In this document: positions 46,854 to 57,114 of the stretch, piece after piece
How positions within the stretch are numbered: position 1 is the first letter of the stretch
How the letters are laid out: each line of letters opens with the position of its first letter
From: Aeromicrobium sp. Leaf245
GTDB taxonomy: Bacteria; Actinomycetota; Actinomycetes; Propionibacteriales; Nocardioidaceae
Reading direction: 5' to 3'
Length of the DNA: 64,000 nucleotides
Assembly (NCBI RefSeq): GCF_942548115.1
Contig: NZ_OW824151.1
Coordinates: 2,480,001 to 2,544,000 of the forward strand
Program-made: the position numbers and the translations under genes
Notes under the pieces: generated by a model
Told to the model about the DNA's origin: nothing
The model's input: the letters and a program-made list of their open reading frames with translations, nothing else
The model's database searches: none

Positions 46854-49318
46854 GCCGGCCCCCGTCCCGCCAGGCCGAACGACCGCGGGGCCGGGGCCGC
46901 GGCCAGGTGCATGGCCTCGAACGCCTCCGCGAAGCGCGACAGGTGCACGGCGACGGTGTCCAGGTGCCGCTCCAGGTTCGGCCGCGCCTCCCCCTCGATG
47001 GGCACGAGCGCCGCCGTGTCGACGCGGTCGAGCTCCTCGGCGAGGTCGTCGAGGAGCCGCTCGGGACGGGTCGATCCCGTCGAGGCGGGCAGCGCCGCGA
47101 CGTGCCGCCGCAGCGCCTCGAGGTTGAAGCGCAGGGACCGCGGGTTGCCCGGGTCGGCGAGCAGCAGCTCGACGAGGGTGGTGACCCGCACGAACCCGCG
47201 GTAGCGACGACGATGGGTCACGGCGCTCTCGGTGGCCGTCAGCACCGCCTGGTGCAGGTGACGGTCGACATCGATGCCGCGGCGCACGGTGACCGAGCGA
47301 CGCAGCAGCGCGACCACCTGCAGGCACCGCTCGAGGGAACGTCCCGCCTCGAGCACCTGCCAGCCGTCGTCGTGGACCATGTTCGCCGTGGCGCCGTGCA
47401 GGGCGAGCAGACCCGTGAGCATGCGCTCGGCGCTCTCCGTGACCTGCAGGCTGTGGTCGTTGACGTCCAGCATCCCGGCGGCGCGCTCGGTGGCGCCGAA
47501 GGCGCGGAACACGTCGATGGAGAGCTGGTCGCGCACGCCCTGTGCCGCCGAGCGCAAGGCGGCGAACGACTGCGCCACGGAGGCCGGTCGCCCCGCGTCG
47601 AGCAGCACCGAGCGCAGGTCGGCGTCGATGGCCGCCGGGTCCGTGAGGTCGAAGGTCCCTGGCACCAGCTGCTGCAGCGCCGACCGAAGCACCCGCAGCG
47701 CGACGCCGCCGGCGCTGTACGGCCGGTTGCGGTAGTCCTCGGCCAGCGCGTGCGCGACCAGCACCAGCCGCAGGGTGTCCTCGGCGCGCTCGGCGTACCG
47801 ACCGAACCAGAACAGGTCCTCCAGCACGCGCGGCACCGGCGGGGTGACGTTGCTCGACGACGTGACGGGCAGGACCTCGGCCAGGTGCTGGTCGGGGTCG
47901 TCCGCGCTCTCCTTGAGCACCCACACGTCCTTGCTCGAGACCGTGCGGCCACCCTCCAGCACCGAGGCGAGCCCGCCGAGCAGAGGTCGGTAGGAGGCGC
48001 CGTACCGCAGCGTGAACGCTCGCAGGGCCACCGACTGGGGCCTCACCGCACCCCCGGTGAGCCGGGGCGCCTGGGACCAGGCGGGCAGCTCCTGCGCGGC
48101 GAACCGGTGCGGTGCGGCCTCGACCTGTCGGAGCAGGTCGTCGGGACCGAGGTGCTCGACGTCGACGCTGCGGTCGATGGAGCGGACGGTCAGCTCGTCG
48201 ACGTGCTTGCGGACGAACGCGAGCGACGAGGGATCCCCCAGCCAGTAGGTGGGGACCGACGCGAGACGGAGGGGCTCGTCGAGCAGCCGCTCGCACAGCT
48301 GCGACATGTACGGCAGGAGGGCGGGGTTCTCCAGCAGACCGGACCCGAGACCGTTGACGATGCGCACGTTCCCGCGTCGGACCGCCTCCAGCAGCCCCGG
48401 CACGCCCAGCTGGGAGTCGCCACGCAGCTCGAGCGGGTCGCACCAGGACGCGTCGACCCGCCGCAGGATCACGTCGACCCGCTCGAGTCGACCGAACACG
48501 CGCATCCACACCGCCCCGGAGCGCACCACGAGGTCGTTGCCCTGGACCAGCGAGAAGCCCAGGCTCGACGCGAGGTGGGCCTGGTCGAAGGCCGTCTCCG
48601 ACGACGACCCCGGCGTGAGCACCACGACGCGCGGGTCCGCCACGTGGTCGGGTGCGGCCTGCATGAGGGTCGAGCGCAACGCCTGGAGGAACGGGCCCAT
48701 CTGGTGCAGCCCGGCCTCGCGGTACATCTCGGGCAGCACCCGCGAGATGACGTGGCGGTTCTCCATCGCGTACCCGAGGCCCGACGGGGCCTGCGCGCGG
48801 TCCGCGACGACCATCCACTCGCCCGCAGGCGTCCTGGCCACGTCGGTGGCCGTGACGAGGAGCGGACGCGCGTCGGTGGAGGAGGCGCGGGCGGTCACGC
48901 GCAGGTAGCCCTGGTGGGCGTACACGAGCTCGGGCGGGAGCACGCCGTCGGCCAGCACCGTCTGCGGACCGTGCAGGTCGGCGAGCAGCGCGTTGAGCAG
49001 CTCGGCCCGTTGCGCGAGCCCGACCTCCAGCGGGGCCCAGTCCTGGGGCGAGAGCACGATCGGGAGCGGATCGAGCCGCCAGGTCGCGCGGGGCTTCCCC
49101 GGTCGGCGGTAGGTGACCCCGTCGTCACCGAGGAACCGGTCGATGTCGCGGTGCACCCGGCGCAGCTGGGGACCGGTGATCTCGAGGGCGCTTGCGGCGA
49201 TGCTCCGCCAGGCGGGCCGCAGGGCGCCGTCGGCGTCGACGACCTCGTCATAGCGACCGGGGGCGGCGTCCAGGGTCGGTTGGCCGACTGCCGAGGCGTA
49301 GTCGCGCAGGACCGTCAT
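46850..49318 (-). CDS. circularly permuted ATP-grasp / alpha-E domain fusion
   Basis: An 822-residue fusion. The first 480 residues are a circularly permuted ATP-grasp type 2 domain (GYAMENRHVISRVLPEMY, VVVLTPGSSSETAFDQAHLA, NGLGSGLLENPALLPY); the last 310 are an alpha-E domain of the DUF403 type (RVLEDLFWFGRYAERAEDTLRLV). The two are usually separate but adjacent genes. An ATP-grasp partner with transglutaminases was predicted in comparative work to make or modify a peptide. The ATG at 49318 overlaps the large transglutaminase stop as ATGA. Confidence 0.9.
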   Translation of the reverse strand: MTVLRDYASAVGQPTLDAAPGRYDEVVDADGALRPAWRSIAASALEITGPQLRRVHRDIDRFLGDDGVTYRRPGKPRATWRLDPLPIVLSPQDWAPLEVGLAQRAELLNALLADLHGPQTVLADGVLPPELVYAHQGYLRVTARASSTDARPLLVTATDVARTPAGEWMVVADRAQAPSGLGYAMENRHVISRVLPEMYREAGLHQMGPFLQALRSTLMQAAPDHVADPRVVVLTPGSSSETAFDQAHLASSLGFSLVQGNDLVVRSGAVWMRVFGRLERVDVILRRVDASWCDPLELRGDSQLGVPGLLEAVRRGNVRIVNGLGSGLLENPALLPYMSQLCERLLDEPLRLASVPTYWLGDPSSLAFVRKHVDELTVRSIDRSVDVEHLGPDDLLRQVEAAPHRFAAQELPAWSQAPRLTGGAVRPQSVALRAFTLRYGASYRPLLGGLASVLEGGRTVSSKDVWVLKESADDPDQHLAEVLPVTSSSNVTPPVPRVLEDLFWFGRYAERAEDTLRLVLVAHALAEDYRNRPYSAGGVALRVLRSALQQLVPGTFDLTDPAAIDADLRSVLLDAGRPASVAQSFAALRSAAQGVRDQLSIDVFRAFGATERAAGMLDVNDHSLQVTESAERMLTGLLALHGATANMVHDDGWQVLEAGRSLERCLQVVALLRRSVTVRRGIDVDRHLHQAVLTATESAVTHRRRYRGFVRVTTLVELLLADPGNPRSLRFNLEALRRHVAALPASTGSTRPERLLDDLAEELDRVDTAALVPIEGEARPNLERHLDTVAVHLSRFAEAFEAMHLAAAPAPRSFGLAGRGPA

Positions 49319-52300
49319 GGCGATGTCGTCAGCCGCCCAGGGCCCGGCGCCCCCGCCGGGGTCGTCGGCCGCCCAGGGCCCGGCGCCCCCGCCGGGGGCA
49401 CCCGGCGCAGGTCGAGCGTGTGGGGGTACTCGTCGCTGTGGGCGCGACGACCCGCCTCGACGAGCGCGCCGACGTCGACCGGGCCGGTGCCGGCCGGCTG
49501 GGTGACGAACCGGCTCGACCGACGCGCCTCGGCCTCCTGGGCGTTGACCGGCGGGTGGTCGTAGGCACGGCCACCCGGGTGCACCACGTGGTAGGTGCAG
49601 CCGCCGAGCGCGAGGCCGGACGCGACGTCGACGACCTCGACGTGCAACGGGGAGTGCACCGGGATCGAGGGGTGCAGCGCCGACCACGGCTGCCACGCCC
49701 GGTAACGGACGCCCGCGTAGTACTCGCCGGGCACGCCGGTCGGGGTGAGGGGCACGGGAACACCCTGGCACGTGACGAGGTGGCTCGACCGCGAGATGCC
49801 GCGAACCGTCACCTGCAGCCGCTCCAGGGAGGAGTCGACGTACCGCGACGTCCCTCCGCCCGTGGCCTCCTCGCCCAGCACGTGCCACGGCTCGATGGCG
49901 CTGCGCAGCTCCAGCTCGACCGGGCCGGCGGGCGTGGCCACCTGGGTGAGGCCGATCCGCGGGAAGCGGAACTCCACGAAGGGGTCGAGCCAGGACCGCT
50001 CGAACGCGATCCCGTGGGCCTGCAGGTCGCCCACCACGGCGTCGACGTCGCGGATCGCTCCCTGGGGCAGCAGGAAGTCCTCGTGCAGGGCCGAGCCCCA
50101 TCGCACGAGCGGATCGGTGCTGGGCGACTCCCAGAACCGCGCCACGAGGGCCCGCACGAGCAGGGCCTGCACGAGCGCCATCTGCGGGTGCGGAGGCATC
50201 TCGAAGCCGCGCAGCTCGAGCAGCCCCAGGCGGCCGCGCGACGAGTCGGGGCTGTACAGCTTGTCGATGCAGAACTCCGCGCGGTGGGTGTTGCCGGTGA
50301 GGTCGGTGAGCAGGTGCCGCAGGGCGCGGTCGACGAGCCACGGGCGCACGGGCTCGTCCTTCTCCGCCGCCTCGGCGGCCAGGCGGTGCACCTCGGAGAT
50401 CGCGATCTCCATCTCGTAGACCGCCTCGGGACGACCCTCGTCGAAGCGCGGCGCCTGGCTCGTCGGACCGATGAACCGCCCCGAGAACAGGTAGGACAGC
50501 GACGGGTGTCGCTGCCAGTGGGTCAGCAGGCTCACGAGGAGGTCGGGACGACGCAGGAGGGGCGAGTGCGCCGGGGTCGTGCCGCCGAGCGTGATGTGGT
50601 TGCCGCCGCCGGTGCCGGTGTGCTGGCCGTCGAGGTCGAACTTCTCCGTCGCGAGGCGGGTGCGCCGGGCGGCGTCGTACAGCGTGTCGGTCAGCGCGCT
50701 CAGCTCGGCCCACGAGCGGGTCGGGTGCACGTTGACCTCGATGACACCCGGGTCGGGGGTGACGCTCAGCTGGGTCAGGCGAGGATCCGGCGGCGGGCCG
50801 TAGCCCTCGACCACGACCGGTGTCCCGACGGCGACGGCGGCGGCCTCGACCACGTGCAGCAGGTCGGCGTAGTCCTCCAGCCGCTCGGTGGGTGGCAGGA
50901 AGACGTGCAGGACCTCGGCCCCGTCCTCGCTGCCGGGACGGACCTCGAAGGCGAGCGCCGTGGTGGGCTGCTCGTCGGGATCGACGACCACGACGTCGGG
51001 CACGCCGGGCACGAGGGTCGGTCCGGCCTCGAGGTAGGACGGATCGCCCGACGCCTCGGGGTCGGTCCACGTGATCGAGTCCAGCGGCAGGCGCAGGCCG
51101 ACGGCGGAGTCGCCGGGCAGCAGCACGAGCCGACCACGCCGGAAGCGCCACGCAGGGCTGCGCCACGTCTCCCCCGTGGCCAGCGGCAGCACCCACCCGG
51201 TCGGACGCTCCACGGCTGCGTCGAGCTCGGCCACGAGGGCGACGTCGGGGACCTGCTCCGCCCCGTGGGGACCGACGGATGCCGGGCGGGGGCCATCGGG
51301 ACGCGACACGTCGTGCGCGAGCACGGCGAACGGGTCCTCCCACGCCGGCAGCACCTGCTCGGCCGGGAGCCCGAGCGAGCGCGCGACCTCGCGCGCCAGC
51401 CGCTCGGCCGTGCCGTGCTCGACGGCCTCGTTCTCGGCCCACGGGTCGCACAGCAGGTCCGGCTCGCTCCACAACGGCTCACCGTCGGTTCGCCACTGCA
51501 TCGAGATCTGCCAGCGCGGCAGGGGTTCGCCCGGGTACCACTTGCCCTGCCCGCGGTGCACGAGCCCACCGGCGGCGTACACCTGGCGCAGACGCTCGGC
51601 GAGCTCGGTGGCGAGGGCGCGCTTCTCGTCACCGTCGGCGTCGGTGTTCCACTGCGCCGAGGTCATGTCGTCGACGCTCACGAAGGTGGGCTCGCCGCCC
51701 ATCGTGAGGCCCACCTCGCCGGCGTCGAGCCGGGCGTCGACGTCGGCCCCCACCGCGTCGACGCGCTGCCACTGGGCGTCGGTGTACGGGAGCGTGACCC
51801 GGGGGTCCTCGTGGACGCGGGTCACCTCGTTGACGAACGAGAACTCCACCTCGGCCGGCTCCAACGCACCCGTGATGGGGGCGGCCGACGACGGGTGGGG
51901 CGTGGCCGAGAGCGGGATGTGGCCCTCCCCCGCGAACAGCGCCGACGTCGGGTCCAGGCCGACCCAGCCGGCGCCCGGCACGAAGACCTCGGCCCACGCG
52001 TGCAGGTCGGTGAAGTCCTCGGTGGCACCCGCCGGCCCGTCGAGGGCCTGCGCCGCGACCAGCGGGTCCGGGGCCAGCTGCACGAGGTAGCCCGACACGA
52101 ACCGCGCAGCGAGCCCGTACTGGCGCAGCAACGACACGAGGAGCCAGGCACTGTCACGGCACGAGCCGATCGCGCGCGTGAGCGTCTCGTCGGGCGTCTG
52201 CACCCCTGGCTCCATGCGCACGGTGTAGGCGACGTCGCGGTGGACGGCGTCGTTGAGCCCGGCGAGGAACTGCACGAGCGGCACGCCGTCGTCCGGGAGG

Positions 52301-52728
52301 TCCGGGAGGGTGTCGCGCCACTGGGAGACGACCGGTCCGGGACCGGCGTCGGCCTCGCTCTCCCCGACCGGACGCAGGTAGGGCGCGAGGTCGGCCGCCA
52401 GCTGGGGCTCGTACGTGAACGGGAAGGTCTCGGCGTACTCCTCGACGAAGAAGTCGAACGGGTTGATCACCATGAGGTCGGCGACGAGCGAGACGTCGAT
52501 GTCCAGCTCGGTGACCTTCTCGGGGAACACGAGCCGCGCCTGCCAGTTGCCGAAGGGATCCTGCTGCCAGTTGACGAAGTGCTCGCCCGGCGAGACCTTC
52601 ATCGCGTAGGCGTCGATGGGCGTGCGGCTGTGCGGCGCGGGACGCAGCCGCACGACGTGCGGGCCCAGGGCGACAGGGCGGTCGAAGCGGTAGGTCGTGC
52701 GGTGGCGGAGCGAGACCTTGATCGACAT
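49315..52728 (-). CDS. transglutaminase/DUF2126 protein
   Basis: A 1137-residue protein: transglutaminase N-terminal and core domains (about 1-270; triad C190, H243, D259 in IGSCRDSAW, DLHAWAEVF and GLDPTSA), then a long DUF2126 region (about 300-1100) with DEGRPEAVYEMEIAI and GTGGGNHITLGGTTP. It is the largest member of the ATP-grasp/transglutaminase operon and the first gene. The C-terminus ends in a duplicated PAGAPGPGRPTT sequence caused by a 36-bp tandem repeat. The ATG at 52728 fits the conserved start MSIKVSLRHRTTYRF. Function is unknown. Confidence 0.9.
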   Translation of the reverse strand: MSIKVSLRHRTTYRFDRPVALGPHVVRLRPAPHSRTPIDAYAMKVSPGEHFVNWQQDPFGNWQARLVFPEKVTELDIDVSLVADLMVINPFDFFVEEYAETFPFTYEPQLAADLAPYLRPVGESEADAGPGPVVSQWRDTLPDLPDDGVPLVQFLAGLNDAVHRDVAYTVRMEPGVQTPDETLTRAIGSCRDSAWLLVSLLRQYGLAARFVSGYLVQLAPDPLVAAQALDGPAGATEDFTDLHAWAEVFVPGAGWVGLDPTSALFAGEGHIPLSATPHPSSAAPITGALEPAEVEFSFVNEVTRVHEDPRVTLPYTDAQWQRVDAVGADVDARLDAGEVGLTMGGEPTFVSVDDMTSAQWNTDADGDEKRALATELAERLRQVYAAGGLVHRGQGKWYPGEPLPRWQISMQWRTDGEPLWSEPDLLCDPWAENEAVEHGTAERLAREVARSLGLPAEQVLPAWEDPFAVLAHDVSRPDGPRPASVGPHGAEQVPDVALVAELDAAVERPTGWVLPLATGETWRSPAWRFRRGRLVLLPGDSAVGLRLPLDSITWTDPEASGDPSYLEAGPTLVPGVPDVVVVDPDEQPTTALAFEVRPGSEDGAEVLHVFLPPTERLEDYADLLHVVEAAAVAVGTPVVVEGYGPPPDPRLTQLSVTPDPGVIEVNVHPTRSWAELSALTDTLYDAARRTRLATEKFDLDGQHTGTGGGNHITLGGTTPAHSPLLRRPDLLVSLLTHWQRHPSLSYLFSGRFIGPTSQAPRFDEGRPEAVYEMEIAISEVHRLAAEAAEKDEPVRPWLVDRALRHLLTDLTGNTHRAEFCIDKLYSPDSSRGRLGLLELRGFEMPPHPQMALVQALLVRALVARFWESPSTDPLVRWGSALHEDFLLPQGAIRDVDAVVGDLQAHGIAFERSWLDPFVEFRFPRIGLTQVATPAGPVELELRSAIEPWHVLGEEATGGGTSRYVDSSLERLQVTVRGISRSSHLVTCQGVPVPLTPTGVPGEYYAGVRYRAWQPWSALHPSIPVHSPLHVEVVDVASGLALGGCTYHVVHPGGRAYDHPPVNAQEAEARRSSRFVTQPAGTGPVDVGALVEAGRRAHSDEYPHTLDLRRVPPAGAPGPGRPTTPAGAPGPGRLTTSP
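49325..49396. repeat. 36-bp tandem duplication at the end of the DUF2126 gene
   Basis: A 36-bp unit beginning GTCGTCRGCCGCCCAGGGCC occurs twice in tandem (49325-49360 and 49361-49396) with one difference. It stays in frame and duplicates 12 residues of the C-terminal tail. A recent slippage event is likely. Confidence 0.85.
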
Positions 52729-52798
52729 GGCGCAAGCCTGCCTCATGGCTGTTTCACGGCCGTGACGGCACCGACCCGGTTGCCCGGCCGGGCGTCGG

Positions 52799-53680
52799 TC
52801 AGGCAGGCGTGACCAGGTAGTGCAGGATCAGCCACGCGACGGGGGCGACGGCGATCAGGGAGTCCAGACGGTCCATGAGACCTCCGTGGCCGGGGAGCAG
52901 GTCGCCCATGTCCTTGATGCCGAGGTCGCGCTTGACCAGGGACTCCGACAGGTCACCGAGCGTGGCCATGACGACGCCGGCGACGCCGAGCAGGACGCCG
53001 ACCCACCAGTCGCCGTCCAGCCCCAGCACCACGGTGCCGATGCCCGCACCGATGCCGAAGACGAGCGAGCCGGTGAAGCCCTCCCAGGACTTCTTGGGGC
53101 TGATGGTCGGGGCCATGGGGTGCTTGCCGAACAGGACGCCGGCGATGTAGCCGCCGATGTCGGAGGCGACCGTGGCCACGATGAACGCGACGATGCGCCA
53201 GGGTCCGTCGTCCTCGACGAGCATGAGCATGACGAAGACGCCCATGAGGTGCAGGTAGGACAGGCAGAACAGGCCGGCACTCGCGTCGCGCACGAAGCCG
53301 TCGGCGCCGTCGGAGAGTCGCCACACGAGGGTGCCGATGACGGTGAGGGCCATCGCGACGGCCGCGGTCTCCATGCCGCCGTAGTAGGCGCCGAGCAGCA
53401 TGAGGGTGCCGCCGGTGAGCACGGGCAGGAACGGGACGGTGATCCCGGCCTTGCCGAGGGCCCTGGCCAGCTCCCACAGACCGACGCCGAGCGCGAGCAC
53501 GACGACGGCGACGAACAGGTCCTTGAAGAGGAACAGCGACGCCACGACCGTGCCGCCGAGCGCGGCACCGACGGCGATGGCCGCCGGCAGGTTGCGCCCG
53601 GCGCGGCTCTTCTTCTGCGCCACCGCGGGGTCGGGCTCGTCCAGGGGTCCGTCCGTGGGGGCGGGCTCCTCAGACCTCAA
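52799..53680 (-). CDS. cdsA: phosphatidate cytidylyltransferase
   Basis: A 293-residue membrane enzyme forming CDP-diacylglycerol from CTP and phosphatidate. Eight hydrophobic segments follow a basic N-terminal part (QKKSRAGRNLP). The family signature reads KSWEGFTGSL with GDLSESLVKRDLGIKDMGDL and LPGHGGLMDRLDS near the C-terminus. The start is probably TTG at 53680, overlapping frr by 11 bp; a GTG further in is an alternative. It ends the rpsB-tsf-pyrH-frr-cdsA run. Confidence 0.93.
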   Translation of the reverse strand: MRSEEPAPTDGPLDEPDPAVAQKKSRAGRNLPAAIAVGAALGGTVVASLFLFKDLFVAVVVLALGVGLWELARALGKAGITVPFLPVLTGGTLMLLGAYYGGMETAAVAMALTVIGTLVWRLSDGADGFVRDASAGLFCLSYLHLMGVFVMLMLVEDDGPWRIVAFIVATVASDIGGYIAGVLFGKHPMAPTISPKKSWEGFTGSLVFGIGAGIGTVVLGLDGDWWVGVLLGVAGVVMATLGDLSESLVKRDLGIKDMGDLLPGHGGLMDRLDSLIAVAPVAWLILHYLVTPA

Positions 53681-54227
53681 GGAGCTCGGCTTCCTTGTTC
53701 TTGAGCATCTCGTCGATCTGGTCCACGTGCTGCTTGGTCAGCCCGTCGAGCCGCTTCTCGGCGCCGGTGTTGTCGTCCTGGCTGATCTCGGAGTCCTTCT
53801 CGGCCTTGTCCATGGCCTGCTTGGCGCTGCGGCGGACACCGCGCACGGCCACCCGGCCCTCCTCGGCCTTGGAGCGCGCGAGCTTGATGTACTCCTTGCG
53901 CCGCTCCTCGGTGAGCTCGGGCAGGGTCACGCGCAGCACCTTGCCGTCGTCGGACGGGTTGACGCCGAGGTCGGACTCGCGGATGGCCTTCTCGATCGCA
54001 CTCTTCGCGCCCTGGTCGTAGGGGCTGATGATGACCGTGCGAGGCTCCGGCACCTGGAAGCCCGCCAGCTGCTGCAGCGGCGTGGGGGTGCCGTAGTACT
54101 CGGCCGTGATCTGGGCGAACATCGCCGGGTGCGCACGACCGGTGCGGATCGCGGCGAACTCCTCGCGGGTGTGCTCGACGGCCTTGTCCATCTTGCTGCC
54201 GGCCTCGCGCAGGGTCTGGTCGATCAC
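53670..54227 (-). CDS. frr: ribosome recycling factor
   Basis: A 185-residue RRF, the usual family length. With EF-G it splits post-termination ribosomes. Motifs: [43 protein letters not shown], and the helical arm [27 protein letters not shown]. The ATG overlaps the pyrH stop as ATGA, and the last codons overlap cdsA. Confidence 0.97.
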   Translation of the reverse strand: MIDQTLREAGSKMDKAVEHTREEFAAIRTGRAHPAMFAQITAEYYGTPTPLQQLAGFQVPEPRTVIISPYDQGAKSAIEKAIRESDLGVNPSDDGKVLRVTLPELTEERRKEYIKLARSKAEEGRVAVRGVRRSAKQAMDKAEKDSEISQDDNTGAEKRLDGLTKQHVDQIDEMLKNKEAELLEV

Positions 54228-55066
54228 GATGCGTCTCCTGTAGTCGTCCCGTTGAGTGGTCCGGTCCCACCGTGGACCAGCGTCCCGATCCTCTCACCAC
54301 GCAGGACGCGGGCGATGTTGCCCTCGCCCTCCATGCCGAACACGATCATGGGCAGGTCGTTCTCCATGCACAGCGCGAACGCGGCCGCGTCGACCACCTT
54401 GAGGCCGAGGCGCAGGGCCTCGGCGAAGGTGATCTCCTCGAAGCGTCGCGCCGATGCGTCGGTGCGCGGGTCGGCGGAGTAGACCCCGTCGACGCCGCTC
54501 TTGCTCATGAGCACCGCGTCGGCCTTGATCTCGAGCGCACGCTGGGCCGAGACGGTGTCGGTGCTGAAGTAGGGCATGCCCGCACCGGCGCCGAAGATCA
54601 CGACGCGGCCCTTCTCGAGGTGCCGGATGGCGCGCCGGGGGATGTACGGCTCGGCGACCTGCCCCATGGTGATGGCCGACTGCACCCGGGTGTCGATGCC
54701 CTGCTTCTCGATGAAGTCCTGCAGGGCGAGGCTGTTCATGACGGTGCCGAGCATGCCGATGTAGTCGGCGCGGGACCGCTCCATGCCGCGCTGGCTGAGC
54801 TCGGCGCCGCGGAAGAAGTTGCCGCCGCCCACGACGATCGCCACCTGGGCGCCCTCGCGGACGGCCTCGGCGACCTGGCGGGCGATGGCGTTGACGACGT
54901 CGGGGTCGATGCCGATGCTCCCGCCGCCGAAGACCTCGCCGGACAGCTTCAGCAGCACGCGACGGACGCCGGGACCTGGGGTCCCGGCGTCCGCCGTCGA
55001 CAGCTCCGTGCTGCCGTGCACGCCACGGGGGTCGGCCGGGTCACCGTTCGTCTGGTGGATGCTCAC
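54224..55066 (-). CDS. pyrH: UMP kinase
   Basis: A 280-residue enzyme phosphorylating UMP to UDP. The core begins [14 protein letters not shown], with [33 protein letters not shown] and [10 protein letters not shown]. An N-terminal extension of about 34 residues precedes the core. The start is GTG. It lies between tsf and frr in the standard actinobacterial order; 46 bp separate it from tsf. Confidence 0.97.
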   Translation of the reverse strand: MSIHQTNGDPADPRGVHGSTELSTADAGTPGPGVRRVLLKLSGEVFGGGSIGIDPDVVNAIARQVAEAVREGAQVAIVVGGGNFFRGAELSQRGMERSRADYIGMLGTVMNSLALQDFIEKQGIDTRVQSAITMGQVAEPYIPRRAIRHLEKGRVVIFGAGAGMPYFSTDTVSAQRALEIKADAVLMSKSGVDGVYSADPRTDASARRFEEITFAEALRLGLKVVDAAAFALCMENDLPMIVFGMEGEGNIARVLRGERIGTLVHGGTGPLNGTTTGDAS

Positions 55067-55112
55067 GATGCTCCGGTCCTTCCTGTGGTCGTGCGTGGGT
55101 CGACTCCTGCGC

Positions 55113-55928
55113 TCAGGCGCCGATCTCGATGTGCGCGAAGCGCGTGATGGTCACGCCGGCGGCGTCGAGCACGGCCTTGACCGTCTTCTTGTTGTCGGTG
55201 ACGGACGGCTGGTCGAGCAGCACGACGTCCTTGAAGAAGCCGTTGACGCGACCCTCGGTGATCTTCTCGATCGCCTGCTCGGGCTTGCCCTCCTCGCGGG
55301 CCGTGGCCTCGGCGATCTCGCGCTCCTTGGCGACGATGTCGGCGGGCACGTCCTCACGGGTGAGGTAGCGCGGACGCATGGCCGCGATCTGCATGGCGGC
55401 GCCGCGGGCGGCGTCGAGGTCGTCGCCGGTGTACTCGACGAGCACGCCGACGGCCGGCGGGAGGTCGCTGGCACGACGGTGGAGGTAGACGGCGACCTGG
55501 CCGTCGAACGCGGCCACGCGGCCGAGCTCGATCTTCTCGCCGATGACGGCGGCGAGGGCGCTGACGGTCTCCTCGACGGTCTTGCCGTCGTCGAGGGTCG
55601 TCTTGGCGAAGGCCTCGGCGCTCTCGGGCTTGCTGGCGTCGGCCGCGGCGGCCAGGCGCTCGGCGAGCTCGATGAACTGCTCGTTCTTGGCGACGAAGTC
55701 GGTCTCGGAGTTGAGCTCGACGATGGCGGTGCCGGTGTTGGCGACGAGGCCGGACGAGGCCTCGCGCTCGGCGCCGCGCTTGGCGGCCTTGGCCGCACCG
55801 GAGATCCGCAGGATCTCGACGGCCTTGTCGAAGTCGCCGTCGGCCTCGGTGAGGGCCTTCTTGGCGTCCATCATCCCGGCGCCCGTGGCGTCGCGGAGCT
55901 TCTTCACGTCTGCGGCAGCAATGGCCAT
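55113..55928 (-). CDS. tsf: elongation factor Ts
   Basis: A 271-residue nucleotide-exchange factor for EF-Tu. The N-terminal UBA-like segment [20 protein letters not shown] and the essential [10 protein letters not shown] (about 80-89) are present, followed by two subdomains with [15 protein letters not shown] and [15 protein letters not shown]. It follows rpsB after an 80-bp spacer carrying a perfect hairpin. Confidence 0.97.
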   Translation of the reverse strand: MAIAAADVKKLRDATGAGMMDAKKALTEADGDFDKAVEILRISGAAKAAKRGAEREASSGLVANTGTAIVELNSETDFVAKNEQFIELAERLAAAADASKPESAEAFAKTTLDDGKTVEETVSALAAVIGEKIELGRVAAFDGQVAVYLHRRASDLPPAVGVLVEYTGDDLDAARGAAMQIAAMRPRYLTREDVPADIVAKEREIAEATAREEGKPEQAIEKITEGRVNGFFKDVVLLDQPSVTDNKKTVKAVLDAAGVTITRFAHIEIGA

Positions 55929-55970
55929 ATGCGTGGTCTCTTCCCTGATCGTGGTGGTGGCAGGTGGTGG

Positions 55971-56003
55971 GGTCGGGTGCCGGGGATGGCCCGGCACCCG
56001 ACC
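55971..56003 (-). terminator. hairpin between rpsB and tsf
   Basis: A perfect 14-bp stem GGTCGGGTGCCGGG / CCCGGCACCCGACC with a 5-nt loop begins 6 bp after the rpsB stop, without a U-tract. It may lower tsf relative to rpsB by partial termination or stabilise the rpsB mRNA. Confidence 0.75.
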
Positions 56004-56008
56004 AGGGA

Positions 56009-56935
56009 TCACTTCTCGGCGGGAGCCTCGGTGGCCTCGGCAGCGGGGGCCTCGGCAGCCGGAGCCTCGGTCGTCTCGGCAGCCGGAGCCTCGGCGGCGG
56101 GCGCCTCGGTGGACTCGGCAGCCGGGGCCTCGGCGGCGGGGGCAGCGGACTCGTCCTTCTTCTCGAGCAGCTCGCGCTCCCACTCGGCCAGGGGCTCGTC
56201 GCCACCGAGCTCGGCGCCGGCCTCCTCGTTGCCCGTCTTGGCGCCGCCGCGCTGCAGCAGGCCCTCGGCGACGGCGTCGGCGACCACGCGGGTCAGCACG
56301 CTGACCGAGCGGATGGCGTCGTCGTTGCCCGGGATCGGGTAGTTGACGTCGTCGGGGTCGCAGTTGGTGTCGAGGATCGCGACGATCGGGATGCCGAGCT
56401 TCTTGCACTCGTCGACCGCGAGGTGCTCCTTCTTGGTGTCGACGATCCAGACCGCGGACGGGGTGCGGGCCATGTCGCGGACGCCGCCGAGGGTGCGGTT
56501 CAGCTTGTCGTACTCGCGACGCATCTGGAGGAGCTCCTTCTTCGTGCGACCCGAACCGGCCACGTCGTCGAAGTCGATCTCCTCGAGCTCCTTCATGCGC
56601 TGGAGCCGCTGGTGCATCGTCTGGAAGTTGGTGAGCATGCCGCCGAGCCAGCGCTGGTTGACGAAGGGCATGCCGACGCGCTTGGCCTGCTCCTCGACCG
56701 GCTCCTGCGCCTGGCGCTTGGTGCCGACGAACAGGATCGTGCCGCCGCGGGCGACGGTGTTCTTGACGAACTCGTAGCCGGCATCGATGTAGGCCAGCGA
56801 CTGCTGCAGGTCGATGATGTAGATGCCGTTGCGCTCGGTGAAGATGAAGCGCTTCATCTTCGGGTTCCAACGACGGGTCTGGTGCCCGAAGTGGACCCCG
56901 CTCTCGAGCAGCTCTCGCATGGTGACGACCGCCAT
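56009..56935 (-). CDS. rpsB: 30S ribosomal protein S2
   Basis: A 308-residue S2. The core runs from [20 protein letters not shown] through [26 protein letters not shown] and [28 protein letters not shown] long C-terminal extension (about 248-308) is Glu/Ala/Pro-rich with EAPAAE repeats, a common actinobacterial feature. The ATG at 56935 has GAGGAGG upstream. It is first in the rpsB-tsf-pyrH-frr-cdsA run and has a long leader. Confidence 0.97.
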   Translation of the reverse strand: MAVVTMRELLESGVHFGHQTRRWNPKMKRFIFTERNGIYIIDLQQSLAYIDAGYEFVKNTVARGGTILFVGTKRQAQEPVEEQAKRVGMPFVNQRWLGGMLTNFQTMHQRLQRMKELEEIDFDDVAGSGRTKKELLQMRREYDKLNRTLGGVRDMARTPSAVWIVDTKKEHLAVDECKKLGIPIVAILDTNCDPDDVNYPIPGNDDAIRSVSVLTRVVADAVAEGLLQRGGAKTGNEEAGAELGGDEPLAEWERELLEKKDESAAPAAEAPAAESTEAPAAEAPAAETTEAPAAEAPAAEATEAPAEK

Positions 56936-57114
56936 GGTCGATTCCTCCTCTGGACGCACCGGCCCTGCGGCGGGTGGTCCGTTCCTGGTTGATGCACCGC
57001 CGGTCGGCGGTGCCCTGACTCCCGTGCCACGCGAACCAACCTGCGAGCAGGACCAGGATCGCGCCCGGCGTTCGGTCGACGAGCGACGTCACGACGGAGA
57101 CGGGCGTGCGAATT

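Noticed and set aside
46850-51472. A single 1540-codon gene spanning the ATP-grasp and DUF2126 regions
   Set aside because: The part upstream of 49318 is out of frame with the real DUF2126 gene and reads as Arg/Ala-rich nonsense; a proper ATG and ATGA overlap define two genes.
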